In this document: in pieces, positions 16,483 through 23,947 of the stretch | Layout of the letters: every line of letters starts with the position of its first letter | How positions within the stretch are numbered: position 1 is the first letter of the stretch | From: Candidatus Saccharimonadia bacterium | GTDB taxonomy: Bacteria; Patescibacteriota; Saccharimonadia; Saccharimonadales; 2-12-FULL-41-12 | DNA: 36,140 nucleotides | Assembly: GCA_023263015.1 (NCBI GenBank) | Contig: JALQXV010000087.1 | Location: forward strand, 1-36,140 | Direction of reading: 5' to 3' | The notes under the pieces: model-generated | Seen by the model: the letters and a program-made list of their open reading frames with translations, nothing else | Database searches by the model: none | What the model was told of the DNA's origin: nothing | Position numbers and translations under genes: made by a program

Positions 16483-17049
16483 CTAATCTTTCTTGCGTTC
16501 GCGGTAAGCACCAGTGGCGGTATCTACGCTAATCACATCACCAGTCTTAATAAAAGCTGGCACTTTAACTGTTACGCCCGTTTCAAGTGTTGCGTCTTTT
16601 GTAATAGCCGAGCTAGTGTCGCCCTTAACGGCATCTTCCGCATAGGTAACTTCAAGGTATACGTTTTTAGGCAGCTCAACATTGATAACTTGCCCGTTAA
16701 AACTTTGGGTCTGCACGCGATCCCCTTCTTTTAAGAAACGTGCTTGATCGCCCACAATCTCTTCGGCAATTTCGTGCTGCTCAAAGCTCTCATCGTCCAT
16801 GAAAAAGTACGTTGTACCATCGTTGTACAAATACTGAGCATTACTATTGCTCACATCGGCTGGTTGCAGCTGTTCGTTGCCTTTAAAGGTTTTATCAAGA
16901 ACTTTGCTGTCAAGTAGGCTTTTGATCTTAACGTTCACAATTGAACCACCGCGACCCATTACTTTCTGGCCGTACTCAAGGACACGATACGGAGTACCTT
17001 CCCATTCAAAAATTGTGCCTTTTTTAAGATCTGTTACGCCTAGCGCCAT
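16483..17049 (-). CDS. efp: Translation elongation factor P
   Basis: A 188-residue tRNA-mimicking factor that relieves ribosome stalling at polyproline stretches. Three beta-barrel domains: KOW-like N-terminus (VTDLKKGTIFEWEGTPYRVLEY), central OB domain (YLYNDGTTYFFMDDESFEQ) and C-terminal OB domain containing the signature TYAEDAVKGDTSSAITKDATLETGVTVKVPAF split over the usual strands, ending TGAYRERK. The tip loop reads VMGRGGS, putting Arg33 where E. coli EF-P has its modified Lys34. Gene order ssb-rpsR-orf-efp-tlyA points to a translation operon. An AAGGAA-like ribosome binding site precedes the ATG. Confidence 0.97.
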   Translation of the reverse strand: MALGVTDLKKGTIFEWEGTPYRVLEYGQKVMGRGGSIVNVKIKSLLDSKVLDKTFKGNEQLQPADVSNSNAQYLYNDGTTYFFMDDESFEQHEIAEEIVGDQARFLKEGDRVQTQSFNGQVINVELPKNVYLEVTYAEDAVKGDTSSAITKDATLETGVTVKVPAFIKTGDVISVDTATGAYRERKKD

Positions 17050-17064
17050 TCTTGTTCCTTTCGG

Positions 17065-17343
17065 TTACATCTTTCTTAGTTCTTGGACAAAGTGTTCACA
17101 GCGATGCTCTAAACTATGTACATCGTTATGACTCATCACTTCGTGATGGCCTGCTTCTTCTAGAATTGATTGGACACGCTTAACAATATCCTCAATGCTA
17201 TTTGGGTTCTTTTTAACCTGTACAGCGTCTTCGAGGCGCTGTACTTCATCGGTTAGTTTACGCGCGATCGGGCTGTTACGATCATCAATACATTGCTTAA
17301 CATCGATTTGAAAACGAAGTATATCTTTATAAAAATGATCCAT
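17065..17343 (-). CDS. Small helical protein between rpsR and efp
   Basis: A 92-residue, probably all-helical cytoplasmic protein rich in charged residues, with His/Cys near the C-terminus (HHEVMSHNDVHSLEHRCEHF). No membrane segment or signal peptide. It sits 15-21 bases from its neighbours in a tight translation operon, with AGGGGCC before the ATG. I do not recognise the family; the His-rich end could bind a metal, which is only a guess. Confidence 0.72.
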   Translation of the reverse strand: MDHFYKDILRFQIDVKQCIDDRNSPIARKLTDEVQRLEDAVQVKKNPNSIEDIVKRVQSILEEAGHHEVMSHNDVHSLEHRCEHFVQELRKM

Positions 17344-17364
17344 AGAGGCCCCTTTACGTGTTAC

Positions 17365-17568
17365 TTAGTTAGATGCAACGAATGGAAGCATCGCAAGGTG
17401 ACGAGCACGCTTGATAGCAACACTTAAACGTCGTTGCTGACTTTCAGTAAGACCGGTTTTCTTACGAGTTTCGATCTGACCATACTGATTTACGTAGCGC
17501 TGCAAGGTTTTGAAATCCTTGTAGTCAAAATACGGTACATCTGTCTTGTGTTTAAAAATCTTTGCCAT
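17365..17568 (-). CDS. rpsR: 30S ribosomal protein S18
   Basis: A 67-residue S18 with the conserved core DYKDFKTLQRYVNQYGQIETRKKTGLTESQQRRLSVAIKRARHLAMLPF split over its two helices. It binds S6 on the platform of the 30S subunit. It is slightly shorter than the 75-residue E. coli protein. AGGAG lies just before the ATG (17580-17574), and it follows ssb by 13 bases in the classical rpsF-ssb-rpsR order. Confidence 0.97.
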   Translation of the reverse strand: MAKIFKHKTDVPYFDYKDFKTLQRYVNQYGQIETRKKTGLTESQQRRLSVAIKRARHLAMLPFVASN

Positions 17569-17581
17569 TATATATCTCCTA

Positions 17582-18034
17582 CTAGAATGGAATATCGTCT
17601 AAATTAATTGGTTCGTCGCCGATATCTTCGATAACGACGTCTTTGTTAGTTTTTTGGTTAGATTGAGGCGCTGGTTCTGAACCACCGTTATCTCCACCTT
17701 CGCCACGACCGCCTAAGAATGTTACATCGCTGGCAACTACTTCGAGCTTGCTGCGCTTATTACCATCTTGTTCCCACTGACGGCTCTGCAAACGACCACT
17801 GACGAGCACTGGACGACCCTTAGTTAAGTATTGGGCAACTCGTTCACCGAGAGGACCCCACGCTACTACGTCGACAAAGTCGGTAGCTTCCGACCAGTTA
17901 CCATCTTTATCTTTATAAGAACGGTTAAGCGCAAGACTAAAGCTACATACACTTTGACCACTTGGAATTTGGCGGAGATCAGGATCTCGGGTTAGGTTAC
18001 CCATTAATGTTACTTGGTTGAAACTTCGGGCCAT
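17582..18034 (-). CDS. ssb: Single-stranded DNA-binding protein
   Basis: A 150-residue SSB: OB-fold at residues ~1-108 (FNQVTLMGNLTRDPDLR, then FVDVVAWGPLGERVAQYL and KGRPVLVSGRLQSRQWE), a Gly/Gln/Asn linker, and an acidic tip ending NLDDIPF, the standard docking site for SSB partners. GAGGAG lies about 8 bases before the ATG. A palindrome TTGTAC-N8-GTACAA (18066-18085) containing a TACAAT -10 lies upstream, so a promoter of its own is possible in addition to read-through from rpsF. Confidence 0.97.
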   Translation of the reverse strand: MARSFNQVTLMGNLTRDPDLRQIPSGQSVCSFSLALNRSYKDKDGNWSEATDFVDVVAWGPLGERVAQYLTKGRPVLVSGRLQSRQWEQDGNKRSKLEVVASDVTFLGGRGEGGDNGGSEPAPQSNQKTNKDVVIEDIGDEPINLDDIPF

Positions 18035-18096
18035 CTGGCTGCTCCTCTTCTGGTTGTTACATCTATTGTACCCTCAACTGTACAAACGGAAGGTTA

Positions 18097-18126
18097 AATA
18101 ATTCTTAATAGAGTGTAAGAATTATT
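18097..18126 (-). repeat. 11-bp inverted repeat covering the rpsF stop codon
   Basis: Perfect arms AATAATTCTTA and TAAGAATTATT with an 8-base loop. The rpsF TAA (18124-18122) lies inside the first arm on the transcript. There is no U-run after it, so it is more likely an mRNA processing or stability element or an attenuator than a strong terminator. Confidence 0.7.
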
Positions 18127-18511
18127 CGTTTTCAGTAGTTTCGGTTTTTGTGTCGTCAGCTTTTTCGCCGCGGGCCTGCGCCTTTTCAGCTTTTTCAGCT
18201 TTAAGCGCTTCTGCCTTGGCGATTGCCTTAAGGTCTGGGCGTGTAATTAGGTAACGAATAATTTCGTCGGTAATGTTAAAGGTTGCTTCAACTTTTTTAA
18301 CACCTTCACCTGGCATTTCAACTGTGTAAAATACATACACGGCTTGTTCTTGCTTAGCAATTGGGTATGCTAGCTTCTTCTTGCCCCAGTTGTCAGTTTT
18401 AGTAATTTTACCGCCGTTATCAGAGATGATCTTCTCGACTTTGGCCTGTGGCTTACTCAGATCAATTTCTAGATCTGGGTGAAACAACACTGCAATTTCA
18501 TATACATTCAT
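18122..18511 (-). CDS. rpsF: 30S ribosomal protein S6
   Basis: A 129-residue S6: MNVYEIAVLFHPDLEIDL, central WGKKKLAYPIAKQEQAVYVFYTVE and FNITDEIIRYLITRPD, followed by an Ala/Lys/Glu-rich charged tail. The ATG at 18511 is chosen because AAAGGAG lies directly upstream and the S6 fold starts there; an upstream extension to 18595 would run through the leader. S6 partners S18, encoded two genes downstream. First gene of the rpsF-ssb-rpsR-orf-efp-tlyA run. Confidence 0.97.
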   Translation of the reverse strand: MNVYEIAVLFHPDLEIDLSKPQAKVEKIISDNGGKITKTDNWGKKKLAYPIAKQEQAVYVFYTVEMPGEGVKKVEATFNITDEIIRYLITRPDLKAIAKAEALKAEKAEKAQARGEKADDTKTETTENE

Positions 18512-18534
18512 GTATGAAACTCCTTTGGTTAACG

Positions 18535-18560
18535 CCTGCACGCTCATTGGCGGCTGCAAG
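18535..18560 (-). promoter_or_regulatory. Candidate S6:S18-type leader hairpin of rpsF
   Basis: The transcript segment forms CUUGCA/UGCAGG (6 bp) and CGC/GCG with the loop CAAUGA, leaving an asymmetric internal loop that exposes CCG. S6:S18 autoregulatory leaders carry a conserved bulged CCG mimicking 16S helix 22. The match is by motif only. Confidence 0.4.
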
Positions 18561-18579
18561 CTGAGTTGATAGTACGTAT

Positions 18580-18608
18580 ATTTTACTAAATTCACCCCTG
18601 TTAGTCAA
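18580..18608 (-). promoter_or_regulatory. Promoter of the rpsF operon
   Basis: Minus strand TTGACT (18608-18603), 17-base spacer, TAAAAT (18585-18580). A start near 18573 gives a leader of about 60 bases that contains the hairpin at 18535-18560 and an AAAGGAG ribosome binding site. Confidence 0.75.
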
Positions 18609-18628
18609 GGGGCGGCGAACAATGCTCT

Positions 18629-19381
18629 TTAGGCAGCAAGTAGCCTTTGTTCAACAGTGGCTTTAAAATGATGCAATGAATTTGAATTTACCCTTACAAA
18701 GCGTTTAGTAACGTGACGCATCGTTACATGTATATCCGGACGTACATAGCCGTCCTTTTTAAGTTCTCTGTAATGAGCGTCGAGCGGCTCAAGCGATATG
18801 TCCAAGGCAACCCCTAGCATAAATCGTGCCAAAGAAATCTTTTTATCCGGTTGAGTTTTGCTATCAAGGAATTCGTCAATCAATGAGTTATCTATATAGT
18901 CTTCAACGTTCTTGGTTGCGGCATAGTCAGCTATAAAGTCACCAAGGTATCGATGTTTATCAATTTTGGTTACTGTCGGTCTTGTAAGTTTTGAGTAGTC
19001 TGACGAAGATAAATCGACTACTCTATAGCCCCCAAAGCTGGCTACATCTACGGCTTGTTGTGGAACTACTCCTGCTGCTGCCAAAACTGTTTGCCTAAAG
19101 CAATCTGAATTAAGCATTGGTAGCTCTGGCCCCTCAAACAGTCGGTGATAATTATCATGAAGTGTACGGTTAACCATCTGTATACGACTATTTCGTACTG
19201 CTAGTCCAGATACACCGCCGAGCAACAAATGGTTCTTTGGATGAAAGGCATGATGGGCGTCTACTCGATTATCTATACCCCTATTAAAATAAAACAACGA
19301 GCCGCGGGGCTCGTTGGGCAAGATAGGTAATGGGAGTCCGGTAACTTCGCAACTTGGAGCTTTTAACAGTTCGTGTTCCAC
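18629..19381 (-). CDS. Unknown protein with HNH-like Cys/His region
   Basis: A 250-residue soluble protein. The N-terminal third has CEVTGLPLP (residue 11 on), VDAHHAFHPKNHLLL (residues 40-54) and VNRTLHDNYHRLFEG (70-84), a spacing of Cys/His/Asn that recalls ββα-metal HNH endonucleases, though a full zinc-ribbon Cys set is absent. The rest is helical, without a recognised domain, ending in a basic segment (HVTMRHVTKRFVRVNSNSL). The start is GTG at 19381, with AGAGATATAGG upstream. It is monocistronic, flanked by the rpsF promoter and a divergent small gene. A structural or RNA/DNA-binding role is equally possible. Confidence 0.72.
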   Translation of the reverse strand: MEHELLKAPSCEVTGLPLPILPNEPRGSLFYFNRGIDNRVDAHHAFHPKNHLLLGGVSGLAVRNSRIQMVNRTLHDNYHRLFEGPELPMLNSDCFRQTVLAAAGVVPQQAVDVASFGGYRVVDLSSSDYSKLTRPTVTKIDKHRYLGDFIADYAATKNVEDYIDNSLIDEFLDSKTQPDKKISLARFMLGVALDISLEPLDAHYRELKKDGYVRPDIHVTMRHVTKRFVRVNSNSLHHFKATVEQRLLAA

Positions 19382-19478
19382 TACGCCTATATCTCTGTTT
19401 TGGTTATCTAAAACTAACTATAAGAACAATACGCAACAGACTCAAGTATTTTAAGATGTAGTTATAACAACCTTATGC

Positions 19479-19507
19479 TTGCGTTAGTGGCAGTATTCTC
19501 GTACTAT
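19479..19507 (+). promoter_or_regulatory. Promoter of the 54-residue protein gene
   Basis: TTGCGT (19479-19484), 17-base spacer, TACTAT (19502-19507), ATG at 19514: leaderless spacing. The same TTGCGT-N17 arrangement occurs before rpsO. A second -10-like TATAAC (19463-19468) would serve an alternative ATG at 19475. Confidence 0.55.
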
Positions 19508-19513
19508 CGTTCA

Positions 19514-19678
19514 ATGAGCGAAATTGATCACGAACGATACCCAGGAAGCATCCGTCCTGCCGCAGAACTTGATGCAATTTACCTTGATGGCGAACACTAC
19601 CCTGAAATCCCTGAAAAGCCACCAGTAGACACGACTCCAAAACCAATTGTCCACGAAGAGTGGGATCCCCAAGCCTAG
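19514..19678 (+). CDS. Small acidic Pro-rich protein (54 aa)
   Basis: A 54-residue acidic, proline-rich protein (MSEIDHERYPGSIRPAAEL, then a tail with PEIPEKPPVDTTPKPI and HEEWDPQA). No membrane segment if it starts here. The ATG at 19514 is chosen because a well-spaced promoter ends six bases before it; a start at 19475 would add 13 mostly hydrophobic residues. It ends one base from the ftsK stop (convergent). The composition suggests a disordered peptide. No family recognised; small size makes it the least certain gene call here. Confidence 0.6.
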   Translation: MSEIDHERYPGSIRPAAELDAIYLDGEHYPEIPEKPPVDTTPKPIVHEEWDPQA

Positions 19679-19679
19679 G

Positions 19680-21923
19680 CTAGCGAGCTAGGTAGTTATC
19701 CCGCGGATTTTCTTCATCCGCCATGTCGTCGTAAACGTCGCCGTCTGGCGCTACTCCAACCTGAGGACTGCCAAACACATCGTCCATGCTATTTACAAGC
19801 ACGTCGCGTGGTCGAGAACCATCTGCTGGCCCAACAATACCCTGCTCTTCCATTGACTCGATTAAGCGAGCTGCACGAGCGTAACCCACGCGCAGGCGGC
19901 GCTGGAGCAAGCTTGTACTCGCTTTACGCCCCTCAATAACGACACGTACTGCGTCACGCCACATATCATCTTCGGCTTCACCGCCGTTGCCCATATCCAT
20001 CACGACCCCACCCTTGCCATTCAACTGGACAGGCTGACTAACAACTTCGTCGTCATACATCGGTGGCTTCTGATCTTTAATGAAGTCGACAACCTTAACA
20101 GTTTCATCATCAGATATAAAGGCTGCCTGAACACGTTTTGGCTTAGGCATATCGCTTGTTAGTAGTAGCATGTCACCCCGACCAAGTAATTTTTCGGCGC
20201 CAACCTGATCAATGATAGTACGTGAGTCGACTTGGCTCGCTACTGTAAAGGCGATTCGAGCCGGTACGTTAGCCTTGATTAAACCAGTAATAACATCTAC
20301 TGACGGACGCTGGGTGGCGAGCACCAAGTGAATACCGGCGGCACGAGCCTTTTGTGCCAAACGTACAATTAACGCTTCAACGTCGCGAGCAGCCATCATC
20401 ATAAGATCGGCTAACTCATCAATCACAATCACGATGTACGGCATACCCTCTTCTTTTTTAAGATCGTTATACTCGGCAATATTGCGCTTATTTACTTCGG
20501 CCATGGTACGCAAACGGCGTTCCATTTCTGCTACTGCCCACTTCAAAGCCGATATACACTTCTCTGGCTCGTTGATAACAGGTGTTAACAAATGCGGCAG
20601 GTCATTGTAAGGAGCAAGCTCAACCTGCTTTGGATCAACTAGGATCAACTTGAGGTCGGCTGGTGAGTTACGATAGAGCAAGCTCGTCAAGATATCGTTA
20701 ATCATAACCGACTTACCAGAACCAGTCTGACCAGCTACTAGCAAGTGGGGCATTTTAGCAAGATCACCAACAATCGGCTGACCAGCAATATCACGGCCAA
20801 TTGCAAATGTTAGCGGGCTTTTACCTCCCGACCATTCACGAGAAGATAGTATGCCGCTCATACGTACAGTGGCTGGCTTAATATTAGGTACTTCAATACC
20901 CACTAAGCGTTTGCCTGGGATTGGCGCTTCAATACGAATTGCATGTGCCGCCAGATCAAGTGCTAGGTTATCCGATAGCGCAGTGATCTTAGTTAACTTG
21001 GCGCCAGCCGGTGGTTTAAGCGTGTACTGAGTCACACGTGGGCCAACATTAGCCCCTTCCATCTCGACATTAATATTAAAGTTATTGAACGTCTCTTGGA
21101 TTGTCTGCGCATTACCCTCAACATCACCGGCGTCGGCTTTATCTTGCTTTTGATCAAGCAGCTTTAGGCTTGGGAATTCCCAGTTTGGATCACTCTGGAT
21201 TGTGAGTGCCTGATGATTTTCGGTTGGTGCCATGCGCTGAGCAGTGTTTTTAAGACTACTCAATCGAAGTGGCTGTTTTGGCGGTTCAGCTGCTGGCTCG
21301 TGACTAACAGTTGGCACACTTTCATTAACTTTGAATTTCTTTTCATCCTTAAGTGTTTGGAGATCGGTGTCTGGTTCACGTTCTGGTCGTTTAAATGGAG
21401 CTATTAACACCTTAAATGGAATATTAAAAGCCAGCATAAACGTGAGTAGCGCAACTACTGCAAACAGTAAGCTGGCCGGAATCTTATCAAGCGCCTGAAG
21501 CACTGTTCCACCGATTATTTCGCCAACTGCCCCACCATTACCGCCAGTAACCGTATCAAAGTTTGGGTCAATTTTTACAAACAGCGTGTGCATTAAGGCC
21601 GAGGCCGCAGCAACAAATGCTAACATACTCAAGCCCTTGCCTAATGGGATCTTTCGATCTTCACCAATAATCTTATAGACACCAAAGAAAACGAGCGCTA
21701 CCGGCGATAGATAAGCCGCGTAGCCGAGCGCATCATACACACCGTTAAACATACCGACTGGCAAGTTACCACCCGTGCCAAAGCCGCCGAGCAACAAGAA
21801 AATGGCTAACAATATCATTAATATTGCGCCGGTAATCGGCCAAAAAGTTGAGCGCTCTTTGACGACTGGCTTAGCGACTGCTCGCTTAGCTTTTGCTTTT
21901 GATTTTTTTCTTTTAGCTGCCAT
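19680..21923 (-). CDS. ftsK: DNA translocase FtsK
   Basis: A 747-residue membrane-anchored hexameric motor that pumps DNA at the division septum. A Lys-rich start is followed by four membrane segments (about 28-46, 65-85, 96-116, 148-172), a linker of about 120 residues, the alpha domain, then the RecA-like motor with Walker A GQTGSGKS (about residue 395) and Walker B IVIVIDELADLMM. The end is the gamma winged helix (ASTSLLQRRLRVGYARAARLIESMEEQG). The ATG at 21923 is chosen because the Lys-rich MAAKRKKSKAK start fits the family; an in-frame start at 22028 lies upstream of the promoter. The shorter linker than in E. coli is usual outside Enterobacteria. Confidence 0.96.
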   Translation of the reverse strand: MAAKRKKSKAKAKRAVAKPVVKERSTFWPITGAILMILLAIFLLLGGFGTGGNLPVGMFNGVYDALGYAAYLSPVALVFFGVYKIIGEDRKIPLGKGLSMLAFVAAASALMHTLFVKIDPNFDTVTGGNGGAVGEIIGGTVLQALDKIPASLLFAVVALLTFMLAFNIPFKVLIAPFKRPEREPDTDLQTLKDEKKFKVNESVPTVSHEPAAEPPKQPLRLSSLKNTAQRMAPTENHQALTIQSDPNWEFPSLKLLDQKQDKADAGDVEGNAQTIQETFNNFNINVEMEGANVGPRVTQYTLKPPAGAKLTKITALSDNLALDLAAHAIRIEAPIPGKRLVGIEVPNIKPATVRMSGILSSREWSGGKSPLTFAIGRDIAGQPIVGDLAKMPHLLVAGQTGSGKSVMINDILTSLLYRNSPADLKLILVDPKQVELAPYNDLPHLLTPVINEPEKCISALKWAVAEMERRLRTMAEVNKRNIAEYNDLKKEEGMPYIVIVIDELADLMMMAARDVEALIVRLAQKARAAGIHLVLATQRPSVDVITGLIKANVPARIAFTVASQVDSRTIIDQVGAEKLLGRGDMLLLTSDMPKPKRVQAAFISDDETVKVVDFIKDQKPPMYDDEVVSQPVQLNGKGGVVMDMGNGGEAEDDMWRDAVRVVIEGRKASTSLLQRRLRVGYARAARLIESMEEQGIVGPADGSRPRDVLVNSMDDVFGSPQVGVAPDGDVYDDMADEENPRDNYLAR

Positions 21924-21974
21924 TGTTTTTAGTATTATACCAGTAGTTTTTATGTTTATGGTTAATCTTAGTAA

Positions 21975-22003
21975 ATTGTAGCACAAAATACTACAAAAGT
22001 CAA
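21975..22003 (-). promoter_or_regulatory. Promoter of ftsK
   Basis: Minus strand TTGACT (22003-21998), 17-base spacer, TACAAT (21980-21975), predicting a leader of about 45 bases. A second -10, TATAAT at 21939-21934, lies ten bases before the ATG and could give a nearly leaderless transcript. Confidence 0.7.
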
Positions 22004-22033
22004 CCATCGATCTGTTAGACTTGTACAATACCT

Positions 22034-22771
22034 ATGCGCAAAACACTTAGTGAACGAATACTAACTATTCCAAATAAATTATCTGGCGGGCGTGATCGTC
22101 GAGACGACGTTTCTTATGGCCCGCATGAGGACATGAAATACGATGAGTTTCCCAATGATGGACCGATAGTTATGTTCTGGCACGGTGGCAGCTGGACTAC
22201 CGGAAATAAGGAAATGTATCGCTTTGTTGGCAACATGCTGCAAAAACTGGGTGCACACGCTATTGTCATGGGCTATCCTCGCTTTCCAAAGCAAACTTTC
22301 CCAGGCTTTATAGATGATGCTACGCGAGCAATTGAATTTGTGCGCGCACAGTATCCCAACCGCAAAATTTATGCCATGGGGCATTCAGCTGGCGGCCACA
22401 CTGCCCTAATTGCCGCCATGACCCACGAAGTAGATGGCGTAATTGCCATTGCAGCTCCGTGCAATCTTTCTGAACGTTACTGGAGTGAAGTGTTTGGTGA
22501 TAGTTTTAAAGATAAAAAGCATGACCCCCGCACCTACGTTGCTAGCTCAAAAAGACAGCCAAAATTTTTACTTATTCACGGCGCAATTGATCATACGGTG
22601 CTCGTTGCTGATTCTATATCTCTGCACAGACGGCTTAAAAAGAATAAACTCCAGTCTGAGTTATCTGTTATTAAGCTTGCGAATCACTTCACGATACTCC
22701 CCTTGCTCGTATGGGGGCCCCTTTTTAGAACACGAGCAAAGATTAAGCAGTTTATTCTGAGCGAGCGCTAA
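22034..22771 (+). CDS. Alpha/beta hydrolase (esterase/lipase-like)
   Basis: A 245-residue alpha/beta hydrolase. The oxyanion motif WHGGSW is near residue 49; the nucleophile elbow GHSAGGH is near residue 116; the acid is probably in HGAIDHTV and the catalytic His in NHFTI. The HGG motif and GxSAGG place it near the BD-FAE/hormone-sensitive-lipase group of carboxylesterases. No signal peptide, so it acts in the cytoplasm. TACAAT (22024-22029) ends four bases before the ATG. The last 20 bases overlap the 3' end of the convergent aminotransferase gene. Substrate unknown. Confidence 0.88.
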   Translation: MRKTLSERILTIPNKLSGGRDRRDDVSYGPHEDMKYDEFPNDGPIVMFWHGGSWTTGNKEMYRFVGNMLQKLGAHAIVMGYPRFPKQTFPGFIDDATRAIEFVRAQYPNRKIYAMGHSAGGHTALIAAMTHEVDGVIAIAAPCNLSERYWSEVFGDSFKDKKHDPRTYVASSKRQPKFLLIHGAIDHTVLVADSISLHRRLKKNKLQSELSVIKLANHFTILPLLVWGPLFRTRAKIKQFILSER

Positions 22772-23675
22772 ACGGGACTATCCAGTCTTGATGCTGGTCG
22801 GAATGCTGATCAACAATGTTCTTAAGTGCTTCTGCGAGAGCTGTAGTTACTGGGCGTTCTTTTGGCAGATTGAATTGTTCGATTGTATTAATTGGCGCAA
22901 TTCGAGCGGCGGTACCTGTTAGAAAGGCTTCATTCGCCAGCAGTAGCTCCGAACGATCGATCTCACGTTCTTGGATAGGAATATTAAGTTCGGTAGCAAG
23001 CTCTAAAATACTACGACGAGTAATACCCTCTAAAATGTCGGCAGTTACTGGGGGCGTTATGAGTACGCCGTTTTTGACCATGAAAATATTCATGGCGCTA
23101 CCTTCGGCAACTTTGCCGCGGCTATTTAGAAATATCGCTTCGTCAAAACCGCGGTTTACGGCTTCGGACTTGGCGAGCGCCGAACTAACGTACGTTCCAC
23201 TAATTTTACCTCTTAGCGGGATAGCCCTGTCTTCACTACGAGTCCACGACGCGATACAGCAGGTAATACCATCGCTTGCCATGTAGTCACCCATATAGAC
23301 TCCATACACTAAAACGTCAAAGGCAACGTCATGTAGCTTTGGTACCACGCCTAGTTCCGAAGCATACACTAGTGGTCGTACGTAGTACGGCTTATCGCTT
23401 GGGTTAGCTGCAATAAAGTCTGCAACTTTGCTCGCAATTTCATCTTCTGTAATATTAGCGCCTAGCAGCTTAGCACTTTCGCTCAGACGCTTAAAGTGAA
23501 GCTCTGGACGAAACAATGCCATGTGGTTAGGGCTTTTAGCATCTGGTTGCGCTCGCATGCCGGCAAAGGCGGCAGTTCCATAATGCAGCGCGTGTGTTGC
23601 GACCGATACGTTCGCGTCTTCGAATTGAACAACTTTATTTTGCAGGTACGCAAACGGTAAAAATTGGTCGCTCAT
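22752..23675 (-). CDS. ilvE: Class IV PLP aminotransferase (branched-chain type)
   Basis: A 307-residue fold-type IV aminotransferase. PLP lysine K157 in LRGKISGTYVSSALAKSEA; EGSAMNIFMVKNG and ITPPVTADILEGITRRSI are the cofactor and substrate loops; FLTGTAARIAPI closes the site. By family it should interconvert branched-chain amino and keto acids, but it is translationally coupled (ATGA at 23675-23672) to chorismate mutase and the TyrA-PheA fusion. It may therefore transaminate phenylpyruvate and hydroxyphenylpyruvate. Starting at 23675 removes an 18-residue extension that would lie within the previous gene. Last gene of the operon. Confidence 0.9.
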   Translation of the reverse strand: MSDQFLPFAYLQNKVVQFEDANVSVATHALHYGTAAFAGMRAQPDAKSPNHMALFRPELHFKRLSESAKLLGANITEDEIASKVADFIAANPSDKPYYVRPLVYASELGVVPKLHDVAFDVLVYGVYMGDYMASDGITCCIASWTRSEDRAIPLRGKISGTYVSSALAKSEAVNRGFDEAIFLNSRGKVAEGSAMNIFMVKNGVLITPPVTADILEGITRRSILELATELNIPIQEREIDRSELLLANEAFLTGTAARIAPINTIEQFNLPKERPVTTALAEALKNIVDQHSDQHQDWIVPFSARSE

Positions 23676-23947
23676 TTTGATAAGGCCTCCCCTTCTAGCT
23701 TTAGAAAATACTGGTGCATAGTATGCCAAATTGCCTCGACTACGTCTGGATCAAGCTTATTGTCGGTAGCTCGTTGGCGACATTTATCAAGTACCGCTTG
23801 GAATCTAGCTGGCTGTAGCGGTGCCATATTATGTTCAGCTTTATAGCGAATAACACCTTCAACCTCGGCTTTTCGTGCTGCGAGCAGGTCAATAATCTGC
23901 GCGTCAATTACGTCGATTGCTTGTCGGTGTTCGTCTAATGTACTCAT
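23672..23947 (-). CDS. Chorismate mutase (AroQ class)
   Basis: A 91-residue all-helical chorismate mutase converting chorismate to prephenate. Arg8, Arg25, Lys36 and Arg48 have exactly the spacing (17, 11, 12) of Arg11, Arg28, Lys39 and Arg51 in the E. coli AroQ domain. The position of E. coli Glu52 is Phe49 here and Gln88 is Glu85 (as in the yeast enzyme), so activity may differ. ATGA overlaps join it to the TyrA-PheA gene upstream and the aminotransferase downstream. It supplies the substrate of its upstream neighbour. Confidence 0.9.
   Translation of the reverse strand: MSTLDEHRQAIDVIDAQIIDLLAARKAEVEGVIRYKAEHNMAPLQPARFQAVLDKCRQRATDNKLDPDVVEAIWHTMHQYFLKLEGEALSK

Noticed and set aside
21924..22028. 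Longer FtsK start at 22028
   Set aside because: The extra 35 residues lie upstream of the likely promoter start and are unlike FtsK; MAAKRKKS at 21923 fits better.
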